A stretch of DNA of 64,000 nucleotides from Flavipsychrobacter sp. (GCA_016786665.1 JAEUVZ010000008.1:111526-175525), one strand, 5' to 3'. Counted from the first letter of the stretch, positions 34,726-44,172 are shown. The notes: generated by a model not told the origin, from the sequence alone. Numbers and translations: made by a program.

Positions 34726-35559
34726 ATGACCATCATTAAAGATATACAGGTTGCCGGGAGTGCAGGCAGGCCCATGCTGACCGACATATTCTACACTGGT
34801 AATACAGAAGGGAAGCCAGCCGTAATCTATGCGCACGGCTTTAACGGATTCAAAGACTGGGGCAATTTCGATATCATAGCAAAGCAGTTCGCGGAAGCGG
34901 GATTCGTTTTTGTGAAATTCAATTTTTCGCATAACGGCACTACCGTGCAGCACCCGGAAGATTTTACCGACCTGGAGGCATACGGCAACAATAACTACAC
35001 GAAAGAACTGAATGACCTGGGAGCGATAATGGACTGGGTAGCAGAAGCGAATCCGGCCATTACCGGTATTTACCTGCTGGGGCATAGCCGGGGTGGCGGC
35101 ATAACGCTACTGAAAGCCGCAAGGGATGCCCGGGTGAAGGCCGTGGCGACCTGGGCCTCCGTAAATGAGTGCAAGACCCCCTGGGGTGGCTGGGATATTG
35201 ATAAGATGGAAGCCTGGGAAGAAACGGGTGTAGCCTATTATACCAACGGGCGTACCGGCCAGCAGATGCCGCTCTATTACCAGCTCTACCAGGATTATCT
35301 CCGGAATCAGCTAACACTGAACATAGAACGGGCGATAAAAAGCCTGGAGGTGCCCGTGTTGCTCTGCCATGGGTCAGGTGATAACGCCGTAAAGATGGAC
35401 AAGGCGCTTCAGCTAAAAGAATGGCAACCGGCAGCGGACCTTTTTGTGGTGGACTCTGACCACGTATTTGGGCGAAAGCATCCCTGGCTGGAAGATACGC
35501 TTCCCGGAGCTATGCAGCAGGTATTGGATAAGACAATAGGGTTTTTCCGTGCTGTGTAG
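34726..35559 (+). CDS. Cytoplasmic alpha/beta hydrolase
   Basis: 277 residues from ATG 34726 (MTIIKDIQVAGSAGR); the frame could start at a GTG at 34699. Core: PAVIYAHGFNGFKDWGNFD (oxyanion segment, about 27-45), GIYLLGHSRGGGITLLKAA (nucleophile Ser near 112), VPVLLCHGSGDNAVKMD (acid), and VVDSDHVFGRKHPW (His). No signal peptide. Resembles dienelactone hydrolase/prolyl oligopeptidase-like esterases; substrate unknown. Confidence 0.88.
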   Translation: MTIIKDIQVAGSAGRPMLTDIFYTGNTEGKPAVIYAHGFNGFKDWGNFDIIAKQFAEAGFVFVKFNFSHNGTTVQHPEDFTDLEAYGNNNYTKELNDLGAIMDWVAEANPAITGIYLLGHSRGGGITLLKAARDARVKAVATWASVNECKTPWGGWDIDKMEAWEETGVAYYTNGRTGQQMPLYYQLYQDYLRNQLTLNIERAIKSLEVPVLLCHGSGDNAVKMDKALQLKEWQPAADLFVVDSDHVFGRKHPWLEDTLPGAMQQVLDKTIGFFRAV

Positions 35560-35605
35560 GTATGCTGCGTGTAGAATGATTGTAGGGCGGGCGATGGGTG
35601 AAAGG

Positions 35606-36004
35606 TTAACCCTGTACTATTTTTTGTAGCTCTTCTGGTTTTACTTTTACCATATAGAGTTGGTAGTTGGTGCCGCTTTCGGTGAGTTTTATGATTTTAA
35701 TATCATAGAGGCGGCAGATAAAATTGGTATGGACTTCCAGCTTCTGGATGTTTTTTATTTCAAAAAGGTGTTCTTTATAGAAGACGTCACGTAATAGCAG
35801 TTTTTTATCTTCTTTGGCAATGTTCTGTTTGGAGACAAGATTAATGTTATAGATAAGCAACAGGAGTAGCAGTGCGATGAAGACGGATATGATGATATTA
35901 ATGGCCGCCGGGAAGATGAAGAGGGCTATAAGAGTAAGCGCTATGGCTATACCGCCGGCGGGTATTACATAGGTAAGGGCTTTGCTACGTACGCGTATCT
36001 CCAT
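35606..36004 (-). CDS. Small membrane protein, possible PH-like C-terminal domain
   Basis: 132 residues from MEIRVRSKALTYVIPAGG; the longer frame to 36040 adds twelve unlikely residues. Two adjacent membrane helices (about 11-30 and 32-54) are followed by a soluble beta-rich part (DKKLLLRDVFYKEHLFEIKNIQKLEVHTN, IIKLTESGTNYQLYMV) reminiscent of bacterial PH domains. Function unknown. Divergent from the TonB receptor gene at 36160. Confidence 0.7.
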   Translation of the reverse strand: MEIRVRSKALTYVIPAGGIAIALTLIALFIFPAAINIIISVFIALLLLLLIYNINLVSKQNIAKEDKKLLLRDVFYKEHLFEIKNIQKLEVHTNFICRLYDIKIIKLTESGTNYQLYMVKVKPEELQKIVQG

Positions 36005-36159
36005 GTTCGTTCGTTTGTGGGCGAAAATAAGCAAAAACAAGAAGTGTGTGCCAGCCGCATGCCGATAAAGTAATGCACCCTTATGCAGGCATTTCTCCGG
36101 TCTTTTTGCTCACATTTATTCCTGAAAATACTTATGTTTAAGGAGGCAATCTATTCTAT

Positions 36160-38568
36160 ATGCGAAAGGTTCTATCATTTCTGTGTATTATGTTTTTCCC
36201 CCTTTGGGGCTTTGCGCAGCTTACGCAGGCTATAAAGGGTACGGTGAGGGATAAGGAATCACGTTCTCCGCTGGTGGGTGTGGTGGTGACAGTTATCAGT
36301 ACCGGGGGTGGGCTGGGCAATGTAACGGATGAAAGCGGCCGCTTCGTAATTGCCAATGTACCGGTAGGGAAACACTCTCTGCGCCTGAGCTACCTGGGTT
36401 ACCAGGTAGTGGAGTTGAATGATATACTGGTTACTTCAGGCAGGGAAGTGGTGCTGACGGTGGAAATGGAAGAGACCGCTACCAAAATAGAAGAGGTGAC
36501 CGTAAGTGCCAAGCGGGGGCACATAAACGAGATGGCCATAGTGAGCGCGCGCACTTTTGACGTGCAGGAAGCGGAGCGGTATGCGGGCAGCAGGGCCGAC
36601 CCCGCCCGTATGGCTTCCAACTTCGCGGGTGTACAGGGCGCAGATGATTCGCGGAATGATATAGTGATACGCGGTAACTCACCGCAGGGTGTTCTCTGGC
36701 GGCTGGAAGGGGTGGATATACCGAACCCCAATCACTTCTCGGTGCCCGGAACTACCGGCGGACCGGTAAGTATGCTTAACAGCAAGACACTGGGCAACAG
36801 CGATTTTTTTATGGGTGCTTTCCCGGCTGAGTATGGCAATGCTACCGGGGGCGTATTTGATTTGAAGTTGCGAAACGGTAACGCCGACCGGACAGAAGTG
36901 ACGGCGCAGTTGGGCTTCCTGGGTACGGAGCTGGCTGCCGAAGGCCCTATTTCCCAAAAGAACGGCTCTTCATTTCTTGTTGCCTACAGGTACTCTACCT
37001 TAAAACTATTTGAAGGGCTGAATATAAAAATTGGTACCAGTTCAGTACCCAATTACCAGGATGCCACCTTTAAGCTCAACTTTCCGATGGGACAGAAGAA
37101 GAAAGCCAATCTCTCTTTTTTCGGCATTGGCGGACTAAGTAAGATAGACCTGATAGTAAGCAACCTTACGGAACAACCAGAGGAACTTTATGGCGAGTCG
37201 GACCGCGACCAGTATTTTTATTCCAATACGGGTGTGGTGGGCAGCTCCTTTGGCTACATCATTAATAGCAGCACCTATACCAACCTTACAGTAGCATACA
37301 CTGCTAACCGAATTGGTTCGCACCACGATAAAGTTTTCCGGGGCGCTGATTTCCAGGTAGATTCCCTGAAGAGTATTCTTGACTATACTTACACTACCCG
37401 CAGCACGGTTGCCCATTGGTACATTAATAAGAAGCTATCTGTCAGGCACACGATAAAGGCGGGCCTTGTGAATACTTACTATGACCTGGACCTGCTGGAT
37501 AGCAGCCGCCAGTATCCGCCTACCCGGCAGCAATGGGAGCATCGCAGCAATTTCAGCGGTGGTACCAACCTGGCACAAGGGTACGTACAGTATAAATACC
37601 GTCCGAATGACAAGCTGACCGCAACAGCGGGTGTACATGGGCAATACCTGTCGCACAATGGTGCAACCGCAATAGAGCCCCGGGCAGCGCTCCGCTACCG
37701 GGTTAATAACAGTAACTCCCTGAGCCTGGGCTATGGCCTGCACAGCCAGATGCAGCAGTTGTACCAGTATTTTGCACACCTGCCGCAGAATAGTGCCGCG
37801 CAGATGCACAATTATGATATAGGGTTTACCCGCAGCCATCACCTGGTGCTGGGCTACGATCACCGGTTCAGCAATGTACTGAGAGTAAGCAGTGAGGTGT
37901 ACTATCAATACCTGTTCAATATACCCGTAGAGAAGAGAGCGGGATCTTCTTTCTCCGGTCTGAACCAGGGAAACTCTTTCAGCCGGATATTTCCCGATAC
38001 ACTGCAAAATACCGGAACCGGCTATAACTATGGTATGGAGGTAACGATAGAAAAGCAATTCAGCAAAGGCTATTATTTCCTGCTAACGGGCGCCGTTTTT
38101 AACTCTGAGGCAAAAGGCAATGATGGTGTGTACCGCAGCACCGACTACAATACACGGTTCGCTACCAATTTGCTGGTGGGGTATGAACACCGCCTGGGGA
38201 AGAACAGCACGCTCTTTGGCGGGTTGAAAGTAACCTATGCGGGTGGGCAACGATACTCGCCACCGGACATAGCCGCTTCCAACACCATAGGGGACTATGT
38301 AGTGGTAGATAGCCTGAGAAACACCCTTCGTTTCCCGAATTATTTCCGGACGGATGTGAAGGCGGGTGTACGCTTCAACCGTAAAAAAGTGACACACGAA
38401 ATTGCCGTTGACCTGGTGAACGTAACCGGGCAGAAGAACCTGCTTAACCTCACCTATAGTTCCGACCTGGCCATGCAGGGCTCTACATACCCTTTCCTGG
38501 AGCAGTACCAGCTCGGTTTTTTACCCCTTTTTTATTACCGGCTGGATTTTGGCTCCGGGAAGAAATGA
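36160..38568 (+). CDS. TonB-dependent outer-membrane receptor
   Basis: 802 residues. Signal peptide (FLCIMFFPLWGFAQ), carboxypeptidase-regulatory-like domain (about 22-110, AIKGTVRDKESRSPLVGVVV), plug (about 125-230, including DDSRNDIVIRGNSPQGVLWR and FPAEYGNATGGVFDLKL), then the barrel ending FYYRLDFGSGKK. The plug's NPNHFSVPGTTGGP segment is typical of a Bacteroidota receptor group whose ligands are unknown. No SusD partner adjacent. A TATGTTTA near-consensus box lies about 26 nt before the ATG. Confidence 0.92.
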   Translation: MRKVLSFLCIMFFPLWGFAQLTQAIKGTVRDKESRSPLVGVVVTVISTGGGLGNVTDESGRFVIANVPVGKHSLRLSYLGYQVVELNDILVTSGREVVLTVEMEETATKIEEVTVSAKRGHINEMAIVSARTFDVQEAERYAGSRADPARMASNFAGVQGADDSRNDIVIRGNSPQGVLWRLEGVDIPNPNHFSVPGTTGGPVSMLNSKTLGNSDFFMGAFPAEYGNATGGVFDLKLRNGNADRTEVTAQLGFLGTELAAEGPISQKNGSSFLVAYRYSTLKLFEGLNIKIGTSSVPNYQDATFKLNFPMGQKKKANLSFFGIGGLSKIDLIVSNLTEQPEELYGESDRDQYFYSNTGVVGSSFGYIINSSTYTNLTVAYTANRIGSHHDKVFRGADFQVDSLKSILDYTYTTRSTVAHWYINKKLSVRHTIKAGLVNTYYDLDLLDSSRQYPPTRQQWEHRSNFSGGTNLAQGYVQYKYRPNDKLTATAGVHGQYLSHNGATAIEPRAALRYRVNNSNSLSLGYGLHSQMQQLYQYFAHLPQNSAAQMHNYDIGFTRSHHLVLGYDHRFSNVLRVSSEVYYQYLFNIPVEKRAGSSFSGLNQGNSFSRIFPDTLQNTGTGYNYGMEVTIEKQFSKGYYFLLTGAVFNSEAKGNDGVYRSTDYNTRFATNLLVGYEHRLGKNSTLFGGLKVTYAGGQRYSPPDIAASNTIGDYVVVDSLRNTLRFPNYFRTDVKAGVRFNRKKVTHEIAVDLVNVTGQKNLLNLTYSSDLAMQGSTYPFLEQYQLGFLPLFYYRLDFGSGKK

Positions 38569-38744
38569 CCTTAAACAGGAATGGTTTATTGGTGGCCTTT
38601 ATACCGGGATTTGCGGTTGAAGGATATTTGGCGATAGGCCAGGAACTATAATATTACCTATAGTTTTAGCGTTAGCTGATATAGTCGTGATAATTCTACG
38701 ACAGATTTATTAAATTGCTTTTGCAAAACCTCAATATCCCTGTT

Positions 38745-39191
38745 ATGTGCATACACCGCCTTATCTATCCGGTTATTTTGCTGGCTATCGTACTTGGTTC
38801 CTGCGGAAAAAAGAAATCGGGTTGTACTGATCCCACCGCTGATAACTTTGACCTCTTTGCAGATAAAGACGATGGAAGCTGCCGGTACAGCAACTTCCTT
38901 GAAGGACCTTTTCTGTACACCGGTAACAGGTCTGGTAATGGCGGTACCATCCAGGTTCAGGATTCGTTCACGGTAGAGCCTTTGGGCAATGGCGACTATC
39001 GCCTGGTTGGGCTGGCGGGCTGCAATAATATTAAGGTGTCCTCACAAAACGCCACCTGGCGCCTGTTTGATAGTGATTGCGGCATGCAGAGCTTTAACTG
39101 CAACTTTAGTGGTTCGTTAATCTTTATGTCTTTTAGTACATACGATGGTACGAACTTTTACAACTACTCGGGCCAGGCACGGAAGTTGTAA
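38745..39191 (+). CDS. Small lipoprotein of unknown function
   Basis: 148 residues from MCIHRLIYPVILLAIVLGSC, with lipobox VLGSC; an upstream TTG at 38715 is less likely. A short calcium-loop-like stretch (CTDPTADNFDLFADKDDGSC) follows, a common N-terminal motif in secreted Bacteroidota proteins. The rest is a small beta domain with paired cysteines (AGCNNIKVS, DCGMQSFNCNF). Preceded by a TGCTTTTG near-consensus -7 box at about 38717. No family recognised. Confidence 0.75.
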   Translation: MCIHRLIYPVILLAIVLGSCGKKKSGCTDPTADNFDLFADKDDGSCRYSNFLEGPFLYTGNRSGNGGTIQVQDSFTVEPLGNGDYRLVGLAGCNNIKVSSQNATWRLFDSDCGMQSFNCNFSGSLIFMSFSTYDGTNFYNYSGQARKL

Positions 39192-39209
39192 ATAATAGTA
39201 CTTTTTAGA

Positions 39210-39246
39210 AAGGCAAGGCCTGCTGGTATACAGCAGGCCTTGCCTT
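39210..39246. terminator. Bidirectional terminator between convergent genes
   Basis: A perfect 16-bp stem (39210-39225 with 39231-39246) and a GTATA loop, placed between the lipoprotein gene (+) and the AIM24 gene (-). The loop is the same five bases as in the terminator at 4261. Confidence 0.8.
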
Positions 39247-39266
39247 GTAGTTTCATTTTATTAGTG

Positions 39267-40058
39267 CTACCAGCCATCACCATCCAGCATATTGCCGAGT
39301 CCGCCCAGTATGCTGCCTTGCTCCTTGCCACCCCTGGTTCCGTAGCTCAGTATACGGCCCGCCAACCGGCTGATGGGCAGTGTTTGTATCCATACCGTTC
39401 CCGGGCCGCGGAGGGTTGCAAAGAACACACCCTCGCCCCCGAACAGCGTATTTTTAATACCGCCTACAAACTGTATGTCATAGTCTACACCACGTGTAAA
39501 GGCCACTATACAGCCTGTGTCTATCTTCAGCATTTCGCCCGGCTGCAGGTTGCGTTGCAGTACATGTCCGCCGGCATGCACAAAGGCCATGCCGTCCCCT
39601 TCCAGTTTCTGCATAATGAAGCCTTCTCCGCCGAAGAGGCCGGTGCCTAGTTTTTTCTGAAACTCTATACCTACGGCTACGCCTTTGGCCGCGCAGAGAA
39701 AGGAATCTTTCTGGCATATCACGCGGTTGCCCAGTTGCTGGAGGTCCAGCGGAATGATCTTGCCCGGATAAGGGGAGGCAAAGGATACTTTCTTCTTGCC
39801 CTGACCCACATTGGTATAAGTGGTCATAAAGAGGCTTTCACCGGTGAGTATCCGCTTTCCGGCGCTCATCAGCTTGCTGAAGAGCCCGGTTTGTCCCTGG
39901 CGGCCATCGCCAAAGATGGTTTCCATCTGTATGCCGTCGTCCATCATCATAAAGGCGCCCGCTTCAGCTATCGCCGTTTCGTTCGGGTCCAGCTCTACCT
40001 CTACGTACTGCATTTCTTCACCGTGGATGATATAGTCTATTTCGTGGTTATTACGCAT
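39267..40058 (-). CDS. AIM24 / TIGR00266 family protein
   Basis: 263 residues from [20 protein letters not shown]; the open frame continues to 40373 but without coding character. Recognised by the repeated glycine-rich beta pattern: [77 protein letters not shown] and [20 protein letters not shown]. Family proteins form trimeric beta-prism-like structures with no proven biochemical activity. No signal peptide, so cytoplasmic. Single gene. Confidence 0.9.
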   Translation of the reverse strand: MRNNHEIDYIIHGEEMQYVEVELDPNETAIAEAGAFMMMDDGIQMETIFGDGRQGQTGLFSKLMSAGKRILTGESLFMTTYTNVGQGKKKVSFASPYPGKIIPLDLQQLGNRVICQKDSFLCAAKGVAVGIEFQKKLGTGLFGGEGFIMQKLEGDGMAFVHAGGHVLQRNLQPGEMLKIDTGCIVAFTRGVDYDIQFVGGIKNTLFGGEGVFFATLRGPGTVWIQTLPISRLAGRILSYGTRGGKEQGSILGGLGNMLDGDGW

Positions 40059-40175
40059 GTGTTTAGTCTTTTGTACGCTCAAAATTAAAAAATCCCGGTG
40101 AAGCCGTACTAACGGAAAACCATGAAATCGGCTGGCATGGCTTTTACGTCGGTAAGTAGAAATAAATAACAGGTT

Positions 40176-40628
40176 ATGGGATATCCGGGAAAAGAAGGGG
40201 AGGGTAGAAAGATCCCCGAAACAACACAAAAAAAGGACGGTGCCATCTCCGCATACAGTGCGGCTACTACCGAAAAGAATGAAGGCAAGGAAGAGGTTCC
40301 GCATTTCTCTACCGGGGAGCAGGGGCGCGCCACACATGCGCCGGGCAGCACCACGCAGGGAGGTTCTAACCACGGGCAGGGCTCTGCGGCATTAGGGGCC
40401 TCCAGCTACGGTCAAGGCGCTGAAAGAAGCAGCGGAGCTAGTTATGAAAATGAACACCAGCGATTTGCTGAAACCGGTACGGGCGCTGATGGTACAGATA
40501 AGGAAGAGGCCTCGCTGGAGCAACCCGATCCTCAACTGCAAGGAGGTACGGAAACGGAGAAAGACGAGCAGGAAGGAGCTAAAAGCAAAGATGTGGGTAC
40601 CGGCAGCGACTCCGCCGGGGTGCCTTAA
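40176..40628 (+). CDS. Probable disordered hydrophilic protein
   Basis: 150 residues dominated by Gly, Glu, Ser, Thr, Lys and Gln with almost no hydrophobic residues, no signal and no helix of membrane type. The composition is that of small stress- or desiccation-related proteins, but no family is recognised. It overlaps an open frame on the other strand that extends the AIM24 gene, for which I see no support. Convergent with the DUF922-like gene, 3 bases between stops. Moderate confidence that it is real. Confidence 0.55.
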   Translation: MGYPGKEGEGRKIPETTQKKDGAISAYSAATTEKNEGKEEVPHFSTGEQGRATHAPGSTTQGGSNHGQGSAALGASSYGQGAERSSGASYENEHQRFAETGTGADGTDKEEASLEQPDPQLQGGTETEKDEQEGAKSKDVGTGSDSAGVP

Positions 40629-40631
40629 TGG

Positions 40632-41669
40632 TTATTTAAAATAGGGATGCTCGGCCAGTTGCGCGCGTATCTTGTTTTTCCACTCTTCCTGCTGTGCGGT
40701 GTCCAGCCCATGGTTGGTCGCCTCGTCGTACTCGGCCTGTAGCTGGTTTTTCATTTCCTCAAAGTACCCATGCAATTCACCCATTTTTTTGTCGTAGGTA
40801 TCGGGGTCAAAATCAAATTTTCCCAGCGCCTCTATCAGTTCGCAGGCTATCAGCGCAGTAATGTCGAAGTGGAGCTGTTCGTGTTCCAGCACATAATCGT
40901 GCCGGGCGTCATCACGAAACCACGATTCATTTTTATGGAAGAAGGCCCCCACTTTTATCTTTAGCTCGGTATGTTTTTTTTCGGTAACCGACGAGGTGGC
41001 CAGGCTGATGCCACTGGAGGTGGCTGCGGCGAAATCGCTGTGCCGGGAGGCCCGCCCCTGGAAGTCATTATAAGTTAGCGGCCGCTTCCGTGAGTAGGCT
41101 ACCAGGCCATTGTCCGGTTTGTTGTCAACCGAAATCGTCACGGAAATAGAAGGCTCTGCCAGCACATGTTCCTTGTTTTCGTCAAACCATTTCCCAAACT
41201 CCACCATTATCTTATCCATCTGTCGGCGGATGCTTTGCTCTATGTTGCGCTCGCCGGTGAGGGTTTCTCCCTCCGATGTTAACTGGAGGTAGCGCACGCC
41301 GTCTACCACGAAAACACACTTAATAAGACTTGTGGCTATGGTTCTTCCCTGTACTTTCCGTTCGCCTATCTGCAGTTGGGCGATGGCAACCTGAACGGGA
41401 GTTTGTTCTTTTACCTGCGTAGCGGTAGACAGGTACTGGTACAGCGATGATGCGGCACCATTGCAGAGGGTAAGCGGCACTTTTTTCTGGCCATTGCGCA
41501 GGTAGCCTATGGTGGAGGTGTCAGAGCGTTCATCCGTAACGGAAGTGACCAGGTAGTTGGTAGCGGTAAAGGAGGGTTTGCTCTTGTCGAGCCGGATACA
41601 ATTGCCCGGCTGCGCCCATGCGCGTGGGGCAAAACACAATAGGAGACAAATCAGGAAACGTACGCTCAA
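40632..41669 (-). CDS. Secreted DUF922-like zinc protease
   Basis: 345 residues from a TTG start (no in-frame ATG upstream). Signal peptide ending near RAWAQ. The C-terminal half carries the DUF922 signature: LTYNDFQGRAS (about 200-210), the metal-binding HEQLHFDI (about 275-282) and the tail YDEATNHGLDTAQQEEW (about 312-328). Family members are predicted exported zinc-dependent proteases. The N-terminal ~180 residues form an extra domain I do not recognise. A TAACTTTAG box at 41688-41696 gives a short leader. Confidence 0.85.
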   Translation of the reverse strand: MSVRFLICLLLCFAPRAWAQPGNCIRLDKSKPSFTATNYLVTSVTDERSDTSTIGYLRNGQKKVPLTLCNGAASSLYQYLSTATQVKEQTPVQVAIAQLQIGERKVQGRTIATSLIKCVFVVDGVRYLQLTSEGETLTGERNIEQSIRRQMDKIMVEFGKWFDENKEHVLAEPSISVTISVDNKPDNGLVAYSRKRPLTYNDFQGRASRHSDFAAATSSGISLATSSVTEKKHTELKIKVGAFFHKNESWFRDDARHDYVLEHEQLHFDITALIACELIEALGKFDFDPDTYDKKMGELHGYFEEMKNQLQAEYDEATNHGLDTAQQEEWKNKIRAQLAEHPYFK

Positions 41670-41687
41670 TGTGGTAACAACTGTTGG

Positions 41688-41696
41688 CTAAAGTTA
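41688..41696 (-). promoter_or_regulatory. -7 box TAACTTTAG of the DUF922-like gene
   Basis: One mismatch from TAnnTTTGC, 18 nt before the TTG start. It supports the TTG because no other start lies between. Confidence 0.4.
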
Positions 41697-41801
41697 ACGG
41701 AATGTACCTATAACAGCAACAGACATCCCGGGAGAACGGATGAGGCTCAATTATATAAGTAGCAGCTTGCTAGACACATCGGATTTGCCAATATTTAGAA
41801 A

Positions 41802-41810
41802 TATATTTGC
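41802..41810 (+). promoter_or_regulatory. -7 box TATATTTGC of the response regulator
   Basis: Exact TAnnTTTGC, leaving a leader of about 50 nt before the ATG at 41865. Confidence 0.5.
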
Positions 41811-41864
41811 AGTGCGGCCACGAATGATAACTCTTTTAAAGGAAGACGCAGTCTTCGCTACTTC

Positions 41865-42260
41865 ATGAAAACAAACACCATTCTGATCGCTGACGACGAT
41901 AGAGAAGACAGAGAGCTACTGGAGGATATTCTTACTTCGCAACACCCCGGCATACATATACTATCAGTTTCTAATGGTAGTGAAGTTTTTGATTTGCTGG
42001 ATGAATGCGATGCTGCAAAATTACCCGAGGTTTTAGTGCTCGACTACAATATGCCCCTGCTCAACGGGGCAGAGGTGCTATCGCGTATGACGGCCGATGA
42101 GCGCTACAAAGGTATCTGTGTAGTGATGCTCAGTACGTCTAATGCGCAGATACATGTGGATCAATGTAAAAGTATGGGCGCGCGCGATTACCTGGTGAAG
42201 CCAACCGATATTAATGGACTGCAGGCGCTGGGACAGAAGATACTGGGCTATTTCAGGTAG
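41865..42260 (+). CDS. Single-domain response regulator
   Basis: 131 residues that make one receiver domain and nothing else. Acidic pocket ILIADDDRED (about 5-14), phospho-acceptor aspartate in VLVLDYNMPLLNG (about 55-67), threonine/serine switch MLSTSN and the invariant lysine in DYLVKPTD (about 108-115). Without an output domain it must act by protein contact or as a phosphate shuttle. The convergent PAS kinase gene is the natural partner, with 2 bases between the stops. Confidence 0.95.
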   Translation: MKTNTILIADDDREDRELLEDILTSQHPGIHILSVSNGSEVFDLLDECDAAKLPEVLVLDYNMPLLNGAEVLSRMTADERYKGICVVMLSTSNAQIHVDQCKSMGARDYLVKPTDINGLQALGQKILGYFR

Positions 42261-42262
42261 TT

Positions 42263-43900
42263 TTACTTATCGGCTGCCGGAAAGTAAAGAGCGAAAGCAG
42301 CCCCTTCGTTTTCGTTACCGGTGGCTTCTATGTAGCCATTGTGGTTCTGCATGATTTTTTTACAGATAGATAAACCGATACCGCTGCCACTTTGGTCATC
42401 TTTAGCAGCCAGGCGCTGAAATAATTCAAAAACCTTTTGCGCATATTCCGGGCTGAAGCCTATACCGTTATCGTGTATGGAGACCCGGTGATAGAAGGCG
42501 GTGGTTTTGTCGTCGGGCACCATCAGTGAAAGTCCCGCTATGGATTCCCGGGTTACTTTTTGGTACGTCACATTTATGGCCAACGGAATTTCGGGCTTCC
42601 GGTATTTAACAGCATTGCTGATGAGGTTATCAAAAAGCTGGCGCACCTGGAAGCCAATACCCTTTATGGTGGGTAGCACGGCTGCCGAAACAGTGCCATT
42701 AGCTTCGTCAATCGCTTCCCGGTAAAACTCAACTGTTTCAGCCACCAGCTGGTTAAGGTTCAGTGATTCGGTGCCTTCCGCATGGAAGGACGTTCGTGAG
42801 TAAGCCAGCAGGTCTTCTATCAGCCGCTGCATCCGCGCCGCCGCGTGCTGGGTGCGCTCCAGGTATAGGTTTTCCCGTTCGCCTACCTGTCCCGATATCC
42901 GTTCGGCCAGCATGTTGCTATACAGCATTATTTTCCGGAGGGGTTCCTTCATGTCGTGCGATGCGATGTAGGCAAACTGCTCCAGTTCTTTGTTCTGCCG
43001 CTCTAGTATCTCGGCGTTCTGGCGCAGTTTATCCTCTGCCAGTTTGCGCTCGCTCAGGTTACGGGTTAGTTTGGTAAAGCCCGTTACATCACCTTGGGCG
43101 TTGTGCAGTGCTGTTATTACTATACTGCCCCAGAACTGGCTGCCGCTTTTCGTCACCCGCCATCCTTCATGTGCGGCTCTTCCTTTTACCGTTGCTTCCG
43201 TTATCAGTCTATCGGGCAGTCCGTTCGCCTGGTCTTCCGGCAGGTAGAACAGCCGGAAATTCCTCCCTAGTATTTCTTGCTCGCTGTAGCCCTTTATCTT
43301 CTCCGCCCCCCGGTTCCAGTTCAGTATATAACCGTCCTTGTCCATTAATATAATAGCATAGTCTTCCACTTCCTCCACCATGCGGTGATACCTTTCTTCA
43401 CTTTCTTTCAGCTGTGCGTTTCTCATTTCCAGGTCGTGGGTGCGTTCCTGCACCTTTTGCTCCAGCGCGTTGTTCAGGTCTTGAATTTCTTTGCTCATTT
43501 CATCTAGTGCGCTTTCGGCCCTTCGCTCGCCGGTAATGTCGTAGAGCATACCCAGGTAACCAATTACCGTTCCATCATTTCCTGTCTGTGGAGTATACAC
43601 CGCGCGCACGGCAATGTTGTTCTTATAAGGAAGGTCCACCCGGGTTTTGTACTCCACATTCTGACCGTTGAGGGCGGCATTTACCCGGTTCCTGATTTTT
43701 AAATAAGCATTGCCGGGTAACACCTCTTCCATGCTTTTGCCCACTATAGAGCCCATCGGTTGCCCCATCCAGCGTTCATATTCGGGGTTGGCATATTGGT
43801 ATATATGGTTAGCATCCACATAGTAAACCGGGGTAGGGATAAGGTTTAGGATAGATAAGGATTGATTATCAGATATTAATATATTTTGCGTTTCAGGCAT
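42263..43900 (-). CDS. PAS-PAS sensor histidine kinase
   Basis: 545 residues with no membrane helix, so a cytoplasmic sensor. Order: PAS (about 12-125, NLIPTPVYYVDANHIYQYAN), coiled coil (about 128-165), PAS (about 168-285, with IILMDKDGYILNWNRGAEKI and the PAC segment GFTKLTRNLSERK), HisKA with phospho-acceptor histidine in FAYIASHDMKEPLRKI (near 317), HATPase with N box QLFDNLISNAVKYRKP, G1 SIHDNGIGF and G2 GSGIGLSICKKIM. Resembles phytochrome-type and related light/redox kinases in the catalytic part. The DMKEPL H-box is typical of that group. Paired with the regulator at 41865. Confidence 0.94.
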   Translation of the reverse strand: MPETQNILISDNQSLSILNLIPTPVYYVDANHIYQYANPEYERWMGQPMGSIVGKSMEEVLPGNAYLKIRNRVNAALNGQNVEYKTRVDLPYKNNIAVRAVYTPQTGNDGTVIGYLGMLYDITGERRAESALDEMSKEIQDLNNALEQKVQERTHDLEMRNAQLKESEERYHRMVEEVEDYAIILMDKDGYILNWNRGAEKIKGYSEQEILGRNFRLFYLPEDQANGLPDRLITEATVKGRAAHEGWRVTKSGSQFWGSIVITALHNAQGDVTGFTKLTRNLSERKLAEDKLRQNAEILERQNKELEQFAYIASHDMKEPLRKIMLYSNMLAERISGQVGERENLYLERTQHAAARMQRLIEDLLAYSRTSFHAEGTESLNLNQLVAETVEFYREAIDEANGTVSAAVLPTIKGIGFQVRQLFDNLISNAVKYRKPEIPLAINVTYQKVTRESIAGLSLMVPDDKTTAFYHRVSIHDNGIGFSPEYAQKVFELFQRLAAKDDQSGSGIGLSICKKIMQNHNGYIEATGNENEGAAFALYFPAADK

Positions 43901-44076
43901 GTGATTTCTGGCCGATATTTAGGGGAATTTATTTGTTATAAGCATAACAAAACCGTGCCACCTATTGATACTGAATGGGTTAACCCTTTATTGATAAGGG
44001 GTAACACTGGGCTTTGTTAGGGTAGAATAGGAAGTACAACACCAACGCTTTTAAAATACGGACTACAGCCCGGTCT

Positions 44077-44172
44077 CTACTTTTTCACTATTAGTGATAG
44101 TGAAAGAATAATTATTGCAAAACAGAAAATTATGGTGTAGTAAAGGAGATAAGTATATAGGTTATCGGCCAT
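44077..44172 (-). CDS. Candidate 31-residue single-helix membrane peptide
   Basis: A frame starting MADNLYTYLLYYTIIFCFAI and ending LSLSLIVKK: one membrane helix with a two-lysine C-terminus, the usual build of real small membrane proteins. It lies directly after the tRNA-Gln terminator. There is no clear promoter or ribosome-binding site, and a short A/T-rich frame can look hydrophobic by chance. The hairpin at 44083-44105 overlaps its 3' end. Low confidence. Confidence 0.25.
   Translation of the reverse strand: MADNLYTYLLYYTIIFCFAIIILSLSLIVKK

Noticed and set aside
40059..40373. N-terminal extension of the AIM24 gene by 105 codons
   Set aside because: The extension is Cys/Phe-rich without coding character and overlaps the disordered-protein gene; the family starts at the ATG at 40058.
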